Shown here: positions 36,906 to 46,482 of the stretch, piece after piece | How positions within the stretch are numbered: position 1 is the first letter of the stretch | Layout of the letters: each line of letters begins with the position of its first letter | Source of the DNA: Nitrosospira sp. Is2 | GTDB taxonomy: Bacteria; Pseudomonadota; Gammaproteobacteria; Burkholderiales; Nitrosomonadaceae | DNA length: 64,000 bases | Reading direction: 5' to 3' | Assembly (NCBI RefSeq): GCF_033095785.1 | Contig: NZ_CP137134.1 | Location: 1,798,001-1,862,000 of the forward strand | Program-made: the position numbers and the translations under genes | Notes under the pieces: generated by a model | The model's database searches: none | Told to the model about the DNA's origin: nothing | Seen by the model: the letters and a program-made list of their open reading frames with translations, nothing else

Positions 36906-37330
36906 AGATACCTGTGTTCCCGGGCGGTTTGCTCGTTTCTTCCTGCGGTGCCATTTGGCCAAATTGTTGCCCTGCACCCAGCGCCCATTGCCCTTATGCA
37001 GGACGTCTATCAGGTCCCGAAGGTCGGGAGAAGAAGTGGCTTCCCTTATCCCGCTACTGGTAAAATTTTAGGAGGTTAGCGGCTTTATACGACACGCTAA
37101 AATGGGGATGGTGAGCGGCAGCTTCCGCAGATAGGTTCCGACCAAAATGCAAAATGGATATCTCGACCGTCCACCTGCCAGATGTCGCGTTCTCCTTAGC
37201 CGTTGGACATAGTCGGCATGCGGTGCCGAGTGCAATGGGAGCCGGAGGCCGATATGCATCACGATGATTGCAGTGACTGAAGTCATGGAATGGCCTGCCC
37301 GTCAAAAGCCTGAATCCCACACCAGACCGC
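36906..37330 (+). other. Intergenic region after the exporter operon
   Basis: About 425 bases with no gene or convincing hairpin found. Short frames on the minus strand lack start signals and family features. Confidence 0.4.
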
Positions 37331-37430
37331 GTCATTTTTCGTTTCCGTTTTTGTGCTATAAAAAAAAGGCATCTCTCTTTTATGGAAATCTGCCAAGGGA
37401 AGTGATGCGTTTCTTCTGTTAAGACGGGGA
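37331..37430 (+). promoter_or_regulatory. Conserved upstream element of smbP, copy 1
   Basis: The stretch beginning GTCATTTTTCGTTTCCG and continuing TTGTGCTATAAAAA recurs at 43254-43350 in front of the second smbP-like gene. Conservation of non-coding DNA between the paralogues, with a TATAAA box, points to a shared promoter or regulator site. Confidence 0.6.
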
Positions 37431-37483
37431 TACCGTCCCCATCCTGCTGTTAAAAATTGTGACTTTCATATGGAGGGGTTGCC

Positions 37484-37828
37484 ATGAGACATATACGAGC
37501 AACATTTGCTATGAGCAGCTTGGCACTTTTTCTGAGTGTTCCGGTTATGGCTCACGAGGATCACACGGCCGAGGCGATCGAGCATGCTGCAATGGCCAAG
37601 GCGCACGGAGAGGATGGCCATGCGAAGGTATTGCTAAAGCACGCCGAGGACAGCCTGAAGCATGCCAAGGCATCCGAAAAGCAGCACGAAGAACAGCGCC
37701 GGCACATGGCGGAATCGGTCAAGCACCTTCAGGAAGCAATTACCCATGCTAAAGCAGAGCATGCGGACGTTGCCACCAACCACGTTGAAGAAGCGCTAAA
37801 GCACATGCGAAAGTCCACTAAAGAGTAG
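37484..37828 (+). CDS. smbP: Small metal-binding protein SmbP
   Basis: A 114-residue periplasmic protein. The signal peptide (ATFAMSSLALFLSVPVMA) leaves a mature protein of about 92 residues that starts HEDH. The mature part is a helical repeat rich in histidine (14 His) with the recurring pattern KHAEDSLKHAKASEKQH. SmbP of Nitrosomonas europaea is a helix-bundle periplasmic protein that binds several copper or other divalent ions. The start has TGGAGGGGTTGCC. It lies upstream of an RND efflux pair and has a paralogue on the other side of it, which suggests a metal homeostasis cluster. Confidence 0.9.
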   Translation: MRHIRATFAMSSLALFLSVPVMAHEDHTAEAIEHAAMAKAHGEDGHAKVLLKHAEDSLKHAKASEKQHEEQRRHMAESVKHLQEAITHAKAEHADVATNHVEEALKHMRKSTKE

Positions 37829-38338
37829 ACCGGGTAGCAGTAATAAACGCAGGTGCTGGTTATTGGTTCTATCCCATCGCTTGAGTTTGCAATACGGCAG
37901 GCGCGGTCGATAAACGCTGCCGATTAAGGCTGCCACTAACCTCCGCCTGCTATTGATTCCTGGAACAGCCTGAACCCGGTTCCTGGGGAGGGGGGCCTCC
38001 ATGTCGACGCCGGGAACGCTGAGGTTGCCTGGACGCGAGTTGTTTGACTCTTGCTCAATAACGCGACAAGCTGCTCGACCGCGACCGTTCTTTACCCCAA
38101 AACTCCTTTTCGTTAAGATAAGTCTCGCCGAAAGCTTACCTTGTGACACGTTGCGGAGATCGTTCACCGCAGCATCTCCTTAAATAACTTTCTCCGAATG
38201 CAGCCTCTTCAGGCGGTATTTCCGATTACAATGATTCATCGCCCTAACAAGGGGGGCGATGAAGTCAAAGGGACAACGTAAAGGCAACGATCTCTTGTTT
38301 TTTCTTTAGAGCAGGAACCTCATTCTTCAGAATCTCGC
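37829..38338 (+). other. Intergenic region between smbP and the RND gene
   Basis: About 510 bases with no gene identified. A metal-responsive regulator site would be expected for the pump but none can be named. Confidence 0.4.
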
Positions 38339-41300
38339 ATGATTGAGATTGTTCGCGTTGCCTTGCGGCGCCCATACACGTTCGTTGTACTGGCGCTTCT
38401 TCTCCTGATCATCGGTCCGCTTGCAGCACTTCGGACGCCCACCGATATTTTTCCCGATATTCGTATTCCCGTGGTCGCCGTGGTGTGGCAGTACACGGGC
38501 TTGCCGCCTGATGACATGGCAGGACGTATTACGACACTATTTCAGCGCTCGTTGACGACGACAGTAAACGACATCGAGCATATTGAAGCAAATTCGTACG
38601 CCGGCACCGGTATCATCAAGGTCTTCTTTCAGCCGGGCGTGGACATAGCGGTTGCTAACGCGCAAGTTACCGCGATTTCGCAGACCGTTGTAAGGCAAAT
38701 GCCCCTGGGTACGACGCCCCCGCTGATTCTCAACTATAACGCTTCGACGGTGCCGATTCTTCAGCTCGCACTATCCGGGAAGGGCATGTCCGAGCAAGCC
38801 CTGGCTGATCTCGCCCTCAACACGGTTCGCATCCGCCTTGTTACCGTTCAGGGCGCGGCGATCCCATTTCCCTATGGCGGTAAGACTCGGCAAATTCAGA
38901 TCGACCTTGATCCGCCCGCACTGCAGGCGCGCGGATTGACAGCCCAGGATGTCGGCAATGCCCTTGCGGCACAGAACCTGATCACGCCGATTGGCACGCA
39001 GAAGATAGACGCGTTCGAATATACGGTGCAACTGAACAATGCTGCATCCGTAATCGAGGATCTCGGAAACCTGCCCGTCAAGTTTGTCGACGGCGCAACC
39101 ATTTACATCCGCGACGTGGCCCAGGTGCGTGATGGCAGTGCGCCCCAGACCAACATAGTCCACGTTGACGGTACGCGCTCCGTAGTGATGACGGTACTGA
39201 AGAATGGCGTGACTTCAACGCTTGCCATCGTCGCTGGTATCCGGGCGAAGCTGGCCGAGATCAAACCGGCTTTACCAGCCAATCTCCAGGTTGTACCCAT
39301 CAATGACCAGTCCTTGTTCGTGCGGGCAGCAATCAAGGGCGTCGCATTGGAAGGCGCCATCGCCGCGGTACTGACCAGTATCATGATATTGCTGTTTCTG
39401 GGTAGCTGGCGCTCAACCTTGATTGTCGCGGTGTCGATTCCGCTGTCGATCCTCGGTGCGATCATTTGCCTGGCCGCACTCGGCGAAACCCTCAATATTA
39501 TGACTCTTGGGGGGCTTGCGTTAGCCGTTGGCATTCTTGTCGATGATGCTACCGTAACCATAGAGAGCATCAACCTGCACCTGGAGGAGGGCAAGGACGT
39601 TGAGACCGCCATCATGGATGGCGCAACGCAAATTGCCACTCCCGCGTTCGTTTCGCTGCTGTGCATTTGCATCGTTTTCGTGCCAATGTTTTTCCTGGAG
39701 GGCGTTGCGCGCTTTCTGTTCGTGCCGATGGCCGTGGCGGTCATGTTTGCAATCGCGTGGTCGTTCATCCTTTCGCGCACGCTTGTGCCGACCATGTCCA
39801 AGTATCTGCTGAAACCGCATATACCGGGGGCCGATAATCAGCCTCCGCGCAATTCCCTGACGCGTTTCCAGCGTAGCTTCGAAGCGCGCTTCGAACGCAT
39901 CCGTGCAGGCTATCGCGCGTATCTGCAACTGGCACTTGCGCATCGTCGGCCGTTCATAAGCGGATTTCTTGCATTCGTGCTGGGGTCTTTTCTTCTTCTG
40001 CCATTTCTTGGCCGAAATTTCTTTCCAGCTGTCGATAGTGGCCAGATCTTGATGCACGCGCGTACTCAGGTCGGTACGCGGGTTGAAGAAACCGCGAACC
40101 AGTTCGCCGAGATCCAGAAAGCAGTTCGTAAGATCATTCCGCCACACGACATCGACGTAATGATCGATAACATCGGCCTTCCTCCCAGCAGCATTAATCT
40201 GACCTACAACAACTCGGGGGTGATGGGTACGCAGGATGGCGACATTCAGATCGCGCTGAAGCAAGGTCACCAGCCCACCGAAGGCTATGTGCGCAAGCTT
40301 CGGGAGGAGTTGCCGCGTCAATTTCCGGGCGTAACGTTTTCATTTCCGCCAGCCGATATCGTCAGCCAGATTCTGAATTTTGGTTCGCCGGCGCCGATCG
40401 AACTACAGATCCGAGGCAACACCCTGGATGCAAATTTCGATTACGCCAACTTTTTGCTGCCCAAGCTACGCGCGATTTCCGGCATTGCGGATGTTCGTAT
40501 TCAGCAGTCGCGCAGGAGGCCCATTTTTGACGTGGATGTCGATCGCACGCGTGCGCAACAGGTTGGCGTTACCATGCGCGATGTCACCAACAGTTTGGTC
40601 GCCAACCTCGCTGGCAGCAGCCAGGTTGCGCCCACTTTCTGGCTGAATCCGCAGAATGGCGTGCAGTATCCCATCGTGATACAGACGCCCCAATATCGCC
40701 TCGATACGCTTGCTGCACTCGCTGACCTGCCGGTGGGCGGCAGCAACGGCAATTCGCAAGTACTCGGGGGTCTTGCCAATTTTACGCGTAGCAGCGGCAA
40801 TGCGTTAGTCAGCCAATATGATATTCAGCCGATGGTGCAGATTTACGCAACAACGCAGGGACGAGATCTTGGCGCGGTGGCAACGGAGCTTCGCCGCATC
40901 CTGGCCGATAGCGCAAGCGAGGTGCCGAAAGGGTCAACGGTTCTGTTGCTGGGCCAGGTACGAACGATGGAGAATGCATTTTCCGGCTTGCTGTTCGGCT
41001 TGCTTGGCGCCATTGTGCTTATCTATTTTCTGATTGTCGTCAACTTCCAATCCTGGAGCGATCCGTTCGTCATCATAACCGCACTTCCGGCAGCACTTGC
41101 CGGGATCGTATGGATGCTGTTCGTCACGCACACGCCAATCTCGGTGCCGGCGCTTACCGGGGCGATCATGTGCATGGGTGTGGCGACCGCAAATAGCGTC
41201 CTTATGATCAGCTTTGCGCGCGAGCGTCTCGATGCAATAGGAGACGCTACCGCAGCTGCCCTGGAAGCCGGATTCGTACGTTCCCGACCGGTTCTGATGA

Positions 41301-41518
41301 CAGCATTGGCGATGATCATCGGCATGGTGCCTATGGCACTGGGCATGGGTGAAGGCGGCGAACAGAACGCGCCGCTCGGCCGCGCGGTGATCGGCGGCCT
41401 TATGTTTGCCACCGTTGCAACATTAATCTTCGTTCCCGTTGTTTTCAGCATCGTGCATGGAAGGCATGGCAAGGCGCCTGCACCGGGCTCCATTTCTGGA
41501 GAATCGCATGCCGCCTGA
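38339..41518 (+). CDS. RND efflux transporter, inner-membrane pump
   Basis: A 1059-residue resistance-nodulation-division protein with the usual 12-helix plan. A first helix (FVVLALLLLIIGPLAAL) and a periplasmic loop precede a helix bundle. The proton-relay aspartates are in ILVDDATVTIESI, as in AcrB motif GLLVDDAIVVVE. A second periplasmic loop and second bundle (VIITALPAALAGIVWML to VATLIFVPVVF) follow. It resembles the HAE-1/multidrug branch more than CusA; the methionine relay of CusA is not evident. The periplasmic adaptor is encoded downstream, overlapping by 11 bases, the reverse of the usual order. A smbP paralogue lies on each side. Confidence 0.92.
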   Translation: MIEIVRVALRRPYTFVVLALLLLIIGPLAALRTPTDIFPDIRIPVVAVVWQYTGLPPDDMAGRITTLFQRSLTTTVNDIEHIEANSYAGTGIIKVFFQPGVDIAVANAQVTAISQTVVRQMPLGTTPPLILNYNASTVPILQLALSGKGMSEQALADLALNTVRIRLVTVQGAAIPFPYGGKTRQIQIDLDPPALQARGLTAQDVGNALAAQNLITPIGTQKIDAFEYTVQLNNAASVIEDLGNLPVKFVDGATIYIRDVAQVRDGSAPQTNIVHVDGTRSVVMTVLKNGVTSTLAIVAGIRAKLAEIKPALPANLQVVPINDQSLFVRAAIKGVALEGAIAAVLTSIMILLFLGSWRSTLIVAVSIPLSILGAIICLAALGETLNIMTLGGLALAVGILVDDATVTIESINLHLEEGKDVETAIMDGATQIATPAFVSLLCICIVFVPMFFLEGVARFLFVPMAVAVMFAIAWSFILSRTLVPTMSKYLLKPHIPGADNQPPRNSLTRFQRSFEARFERIRAGYRAYLQLALAHRRPFISGFLAFVLGSFLLLPFLGRNFFPAVDSGQILMHARTQVGTRVEETANQFAEIQKAVRKIIPPHDIDVMIDNIGLPPSSINLTYNNSGVMGTQDGDIQIALKQGHQPTEGYVRKLREELPRQFPGVTFSFPPADIVSQILNFGSPAPIELQIRGNTLDANFDYANFLLPKLRAISGIADVRIQQSRRRPIFDVDVDRTRAQQVGVTMRDVTNSLVANLAGSSQVAPTFWLNPQNGVQYPIVIQTPQYRLDTLAALADLPVGGSNGNSQVLGGLANFTRSSGNALVSQYDIQPMVQIYATTQGRDLGAVATELRRILADSASEVPKGSTVLLLGQVRTMENAFSGLLFGLLGAIVLIYFLIVVNFQSWSDPFVIITALPAALAGIVWMLFVTHTPISVPALTGAIMCMGVATANSVLMISFARERLDAIGDATAAALEAGFVRSRPVLMTALAMIIGMVPMALGMGEGGEQNAPLGRAVIGGLMFATVATLIFVPVVFSIVHGRHGKAPAPGSISGESHAA

Positions 41519-42719
41519 TCCCTCCGCACCTCGGGTCTCGACACGCTCACTGCGCGTTTTTGGTGTCGCCGCAATAGCCGTCGTTATTGTCATTGTTGTC
41601 GCAGGCCTCGGTATGCGAGCTTTCGATAACAGACAGCTACGCAACTGGACCGACGAGCGGGCTATCCCGGTTGTTGCCGTTCTTAAACCCGGCATTGCCG
41701 GCAACGCCGCATCACTTGATTTGCCCGGTCGCCTGCAAGCCTATTCACGTGCGCTGCTATATGCCCGCGTCACTGGCTACCTGAAAAGCTGGAAAGCGGA
41801 CATCGGCACTCGCGTGAAAGCCGGCCAGTTGATCGCGGAAATCGATACGCCGGATCTCGATCAGGAGCTGCTGCAGGCGAAGGCCGATCTCGCCAGCTCG
41901 CAGGCCACTGCACAGCTTGCCAAGACCACAGCCGAACGCTGGCAGCTGCTGCTGAACTCAGGCTATGTTTCGCCACAGGCGGCCTCAGAGAAAACAGGTG
42001 ATTTCAGCACCAAGCAGGCATTGGTAAATGCCGCACAGGCGAATGTGGACCGCTTGCAGGCATTGAAAGCTTTTACCCGTATCGTTGCACCCTTTGATGG
42101 TCTGGTCACTGCACGATTCACGGACATCGGTGCACTCGTAAATGGCGGCAGCGGGACGGGCCAGGAGCTTTTCGAAGTGTCGAAGACGAATACATTGCGC
42201 GTCTATGTCAATGTGCCACAGACCTACGTGCCAAGCATTCCACCGGGTACCAAGGCAGTCATCAGCGTCCCGGAACATCCGGATAAGACTTATGCTGCAA
42301 CTGTAGCCGAGTCGTCACAGGCGGTTAATACGGTATCGGGGACGACCCTGGTGCAAATTCACGTTGATAATTCCAATGCCGAACTGATGCCGGGGGCATT
42401 TGCAAATGTGAATTTGGAACTGCCCGCCAGCAAGGCTGTACTTAGCGTTCCCGCAAGCGCGCTGATGTTCGACAAGGCAGGATTGCGCGTGGCAACGGTT
42501 ACTGCTGATGACATAGTTATGTTGAAACCGGTGACGATTGCGCGTGATCTCGGCAAGGTCATTGAACTTGGTTCAGGCCTCGCTCCCGAGGATCTTGTAA
42601 TCGAAAGCCCGCCCGACGGCATCGCTAGTGGAGACAGGGTGCGTATCGCCCATACCACGAACGCGTCCGACGGCCGCGATGGCAGCCTTGGCAGTAGTAA
42701 GAGGCTCTCTACCTATTGA
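41508..42719 (+). CDS. RND membrane-fusion protein (AcrA/MdtA family)
   Basis: About 403 residues. An N-terminal anchor (GVAAIAVVIVIVVAGLGM) precedes the adaptor fold: lipoyl half ARVTGYLKSWKADIGTRVKA, a hairpin with LLQAKADLASSQATAQLAK, the second lipoyl half TRIVAPFDGLVTARF, and the beta-barrel FEVSKTNTLRVYVNVP. ATG 41508 overlaps the pump gene and follows CTGGAGAATCGC; the frame extends back to 41439 but that start is inside the pump. No outer-membrane factor gene follows. Substrate not known. Confidence 0.9.
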   Translation: MPPDPSAPRVSTRSLRVFGVAAIAVVIVIVVAGLGMRAFDNRQLRNWTDERAIPVVAVLKPGIAGNAASLDLPGRLQAYSRALLYARVTGYLKSWKADIGTRVKAGQLIAEIDTPDLDQELLQAKADLASSQATAQLAKTTAERWQLLLNSGYVSPQAASEKTGDFSTKQALVNAAQANVDRLQALKAFTRIVAPFDGLVTARFTDIGALVNGGSGTGQELFEVSKTNTLRVYVNVPQTYVPSIPPGTKAVISVPEHPDKTYAATVAESSQAVNTVSGTTLVQIHVDNSNAELMPGAFANVNLELPASKAVLSVPASALMFDKAGLRVATVTADDIVMLKPVTIARDLGKVIELGSGLAPEDLVIESPPDGIASGDRVRIAHTTNASDGRDGSLGSSKRLSTY

Positions 42720-42897
42720 TAACACATTTGCCAATTAAAACATTCCTTGGGAGCTTTAAGCTTCTGGAGCCGCCTCTGAGTTGAGCTAGGCGGGGAACAA
42801 CTGGAGTGGCATTACGCGCCATATCTGATTAGCCATACATCTTCTATTATCTTTCTACCGAAACAGCGGTAAGCTGTCGTTCGAGTTTTTGCGTAAA

Positions 42898-43028
42898 GCG
42901 CACGATGCTGATCACCAGGCCGACATCGCTCAAGTACAGGAATGGCTGTTAAATGCCAATATTGTGACCCCCGGATGTATGGCCCGCAAAACCGGCCGGA
43001 CGACATTCCTACATCTGAGTTGAATTAG
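42898..43028 (+). pseudogene. C-terminal remnant of a tyrosine recombinase
   Basis: One frame reads DHQADIAQVQEWLLNANIVT, and the shifted frame continues PRMYGPQNRPDDIPT before TAG at 43026. These match the closing part of phage/integron-type tyrosine recombinases, roughly DIAKVQEWLGHANIATTRIY followed by an RPEDSPT-like tail. The catalytic tyrosine lies at the frameshift junction. Only the last 40 or so residues remain, so it is dead. Confidence 0.7.
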
Positions 43029-43253
43029 TAGATCAGTCATCCTCATTTGCTTTGTGCGCTGGCGGTAATAGCTCTTCGAGGCATCTTGTACTTCGTCACT
43101 CGCTCCACTGGGTGAAGAGGATGAGCTTTGTCGTTGATCATCAGACATCACATGGAGCGCGAGGCTCATGCGCTCCGTGAATCGAGAGCCCGCGGCCACT
43201 CTTTCCGCAGGAAGCGCCCGAAGACCGGAACGTAATTACCGGATAGACGCGAC

Positions 43254-43350
43254 GTCATTTTTCCTTTCCGTTTTGTGCTATAAAAAATTACCGGTCTCGT
43301 TTGTAGAAATTGGCGAAGGAAGCGACGCTGTTTCTTATAGGACGGCGTTT
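43254..43350 (+). promoter_or_regulatory. Conserved upstream element of smbP-like gene, copy 2
   Basis: Counterpart of the 37331-37430 element, including TTTCCGTTTTGTGCTATAAA. Here it lies about 195 bases before the gene, against 55 in copy 1, so about 140 bases have been inserted or lost between element and gene. Confidence 0.55.
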
Positions 43351-43543
43351 TGCTTCGTGGTCGGGATCGCAACCAGGCAGGGCGCGGGTCGGTTGATGGC
43401 CGTCGCAAGCCTTCGATCCCTATTAACTGCTGGAACAGCTTGGCTTAGCCGTGTCAGTTGGCGAAGTTGGTCTTACGGAAAGAACGGGAATGCCGAATGG
43501 TCTTAACCTGCTTTTGAATCCGACTGTCAGAGGGGATCTTGTC

Positions 43544-43888
43544 ATGAGAAATCTAGGGGCGACTTTTGCAATGAGCAGCTTGGCATTTTTTCTCAGTGTT
43601 CCGGCTATCGCCGGCGAGGATCCCATGGCTTCTGCGCTTGAGCATGCTGCAAGGGCGAAGGCACACGGAGACGACGGCCGCATGAAAAAATTGCTGGAGC
43701 ACGCCGAGGAAAGTCTAAGGCATGCTAGGGCATCCGAAAAGCGGCACGCGGCACAGCGCGCCCAGATGGCGCAAGCAGTCAAGAACCTGGAGCAGGCGAT
43801 CGAAAATGGCAAAGCAGGACGTGATCGCGTCGCCAATAAACACATGGGCGAAGCGCTGGTGCGAATACGAAAGTCCACATCAGACTAG
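43544..43888 (+). CDS. SmbP-like protein with fewer histidines
   Basis: A 114-residue paralogue of the smbP product. Its signal peptide is nearly the same (ATFAMSSLAFFLSVPAIA) and the helical repeat is aligned (EHAEESLRHARASEKRH). The mature protein has only 6 His against 14 in the first copy, with Arg, Asn or Gln in place of the others. The fold is probably kept but metal capacity should be lower or different. The frame extends back to 43451; ATG 43544 is fixed by the signal peptide and AGGGGATCTTGTC. Confidence 0.82.
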   Translation: MRNLGATFAMSSLAFFLSVPAIAGEDPMASALEHAARAKAHGDDGRMKKLLEHAEESLRHARASEKRHAAQRAQMAQAVKNLEQAIENGKAGRDRVANKHMGEALVRIRKSTSD

Positions 43889-43993
43889 ACTGTGAAGGGA
43901 ATAAAGTACCAGTTGAGCGCGTATCTGTATCGGCGCTCACTCTAAAATCGAACGATATCGAACGCAGAGTGCCCAAACATGGCGCTGCGCCAG

Positions 43994-46099
43994 CTAACCC
44001 CTGGTCGCAAGCAGTTCCTGGAACAATTTAACCCACCGTCCGGTGGTGGCATGATCGAATGCGCTGACGCCCTTTTTAAGGGCCACCTCTTTTGTCCGCT
44101 TTGCAACTTCAATCTTCCATCCCTCGCGTAACGTTACTCCTTGGGTTTCCGCCCAGGCTTCGACCTGACCAACCAGCGGCTTGCCGCTAACCACCACATC
44201 TGCAAACGGAATCTCGGAATTTCTTTCCCAGCGGTCGATCACTTGAGCGAAGAATGAAGCGGGTATTAAATCTTCGAGTTCAGAGCCGGTAAAGCCGACA
44301 TAAGTGTCCGTTGATAAAACCCTTTCCTCTACGCCGTGATACGGTCCTGATTTCAATTCCTGACTGATCCGCTTTCCTGGCTCATCGCCACTGAGAAGTA
44401 TTTTTGGCAAAGGCTCGTCTCGCCCCGTGATGATACTAGCGACTACCTCTGCTGTTTTGCTGCCGCCTGACGGAGCAAAGACCAGTTCGCGCTTTGGTGA
44501 GATTTTATTTGCGCCGATGAGCAGCGTTTTGATGGTCGAGAGATAATATTGATCGGACGGACCCAGGACGATAACAGGTTGACAGCCGAGCAGCAGACTC
44601 TCCGCGACGTTCAGATGCAGTGCGGAGTGTACGACGTAGGCCGCACCTGCCTGCCGGGGATCTTTTTCGACATGGCGTAGGTCAGGCGTCGCCTTGGTCG
44701 TGCCATTTTCGGATATATAGACCTTGCGCGCTCGCCCCAGATGCTCCGCGTCGATCAGAAACGGTGAATGGGTTGTGTAAAGAATTCTGTTGAAACTGGC
44801 CAAATTATCGAAGAAGGCCGACAGATTCCTTTGCGCCAGCGGGTGCAGTGACAATCCAGGCTCATCCAGCAATAATATCGCACGTTGGTGCTCGCCCTCG
44901 CTTTCCACGAGAAATACGAGATAAAAGCTAAGGAACCACTGAAGGCCGGTGCTTCTGCTCTCAAGCTCCACTTCCTCCGGGCGGCGGTCGTCGGACACCC
45001 ATATCCGGAAGTGACTGCCATCCGCGTCGAAGCGGAATTTGTAATCTCCTTGCTTCCACCAGTTTCTGAACTTTTCCGTCAGGACAGCCCCGGCGGATTG
45101 AAGCAGTATCGAACGCTCCCTTTTTTTCAGGGCAATCTCACTGATCTCGTCGGCGGTGGGCTCACGCTGGTTGTTGCGCGCATCCCGTAGGTCCTGACCG
45201 AGTTCCAGTATGTCGCCTGGCTCAAGCCCTACGAATTTGAACAGGACGCGCAAGGTTCGGGCTTTGGCTGCTTCTTTAGAGCCGAGGTCGTTTCTTTGAA
45301 GATTTTGTACAACGTGGGGAAGATAAATTTCAGAATCCAGGTTGCCGAATTCGGAGTAATAAACGAATTTGGGCAGTGCGCCGAGGACGATATCTGTTAC
45401 ATCCGCGGCGCCTTCACCCGGGGACGTAATTTCGGAGGTTATCAGTTCGATTGCATCCAGCAGTTCCGCTACGTGACTATAAACTGCCGTGGTTCTTCTA
45501 TCGGGTTCCTGAATCAGGAATTGCAACTCTCGTTTAAATTCTGAAGCGTCGCTCGCTGATAGACGCGGCTCCGCGAGAGTGTCGTGCATCTGATTCAACT
45601 TTGTGAGAACAATTTCTTTCAACTCATGTTCTTGCGTGGACGGCGCCAAGTCGGTGATGCTTCTCATGGCACCAGCAATCAGTTTTTTTACCTCCGAGTT
45701 TACGTCTGACGGGTCTACGCCGGTAAAACCTTCAGATTGGGGGAAAGAAACGGCGTACTCCCCATTAAAGTACCGTTTTACAGATACCAGCGCGGCCGCT
45801 TCCGGGGTTATTCCCGCCTTCCGGGAGAGTTCGCCTGCGAGGGGCCCAGTCTCGAATTCCGCTGTTATGAAGCAGTAATTTTGCGGGGCTTGGCGTATGG
45901 CGCCGAAATGTTTCTTGGGATAGTCAGAAGCCGGCTGAATTTCTCCCCCTGTCGCCGGGTTTAGCTTCCAGAGCGGAACCAGAAGGTTTGTTTTCCCCGA
46001 TTCATTCACGCCGATCAGCGCAGTAACCTTATCCACCTCAACCCAATTGCTATTTTCGACAGAGCGAAAATTGGTGACTAGAAATCGGGTAAGTTGCAT
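43994..46099 (-). CDS. OLD-like AAA ATPase
   Basis: A 701-residue protein. The start MQLTRFLVTNFRSVENSNWV with GVNESGKTNLL as Walker A is the ABC/SMC-type ATPase of the OLD/RecF-like group (AAA_15). The signature and Walker B region appear as STGLQWFLSFYLVFLV and AILLLDEPGLSLHPLAQRN, with TTHSPFLI after it. The C-terminal 200 residues sit where OLD nucleases have a Toprim domain. VIVLGPSDQYYLSTI and ILLSGDEPGKR resemble it, but the first acidic residue is replaced by glycine. OLD-type proteins act in phage defence and DNA repair. No reverse transcriptase or UvrD-like partner is adjacent. Confidence 0.8.
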   Translation of the reverse strand: MQLTRFLVTNFRSVENSNWVEVDKVTALIGVNESGKTNLLVPLWKLNPATGGEIQPASDYPKKHFGAIRQAPQNYCFITAEFETGPLAGELSRKAGITPEAAALVSVKRYFNGEYAVSFPQSEGFTGVDPSDVNSEVKKLIAGAMRSITDLAPSTQEHELKEIVLTKLNQMHDTLAEPRLSASDASEFKRELQFLIQEPDRRTTAVYSHVAELLDAIELITSEITSPGEGAADVTDIVLGALPKFVYYSEFGNLDSEIYLPHVVQNLQRNDLGSKEAAKARTLRVLFKFVGLEPGDILELGQDLRDARNNQREPTADEISEIALKKRERSILLQSAGAVLTEKFRNWWKQGDYKFRFDADGSHFRIWVSDDRRPEEVELESRSTGLQWFLSFYLVFLVESEGEHQRAILLLDEPGLSLHPLAQRNLSAFFDNLASFNRILYTTHSPFLIDAEHLGRARKVYISENGTTKATPDLRHVEKDPRQAGAAYVVHSALHLNVAESLLLGCQPVIVLGPSDQYYLSTIKTLLIGANKISPKRELVFAPSGGSKTAEVVASIITGRDEPLPKILLSGDEPGKRISQELKSGPYHGVEERVLSTDTYVGFTGSELEDLIPASFFAQVIDRWERNSEIPFADVVVSGKPLVGQVEAWAETQGVTLREGWKIEVAKRTKEVALKKGVSAFDHATTGRWVKLFQELLATRG

Positions 46100-46482
46100 A
46101 AGTCTGTCCTTTCCTGCTTCTCTGTCAGGTAATCAGGCGTTTAAACAATTTTAACCACTTTTTGCGCATCAACGACTGTAACTGAGTGACGTCGGAGGGG
46201 GAACGTAGCCGCATCAGGAAATCGCAAGCAATATATGTGCCGATAATATAACCTGCTGACATGTAGCGCTATTCGCTCGTGGGGCAATGGATGGCGGATG
46301 ATGTGTAATGCTTTTCGACACCTTGGACATGGATCCGACACATTCTCAGCAAAAGGAATATATGCAACCGGGGCACGAGGCGGCGCACAGAGCAAACGCT
46401 CGACCTTGGGAAGCGTGCCCAAGCGTGCTCAACCAGCTTGCTACGTTAGTCAGTAAGATCGGTAGTAGAAAAGGAGGCCGAT
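46100..46482 (-). other. Intergenic region
   Basis: About 380 bases between two minus-strand genes with no gene or hairpin supported. The plus-strand frame 46308-46598 has no homology or ribosome-binding site and runs into the multicopper oxidase gene antisense. Confidence 0.4.
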
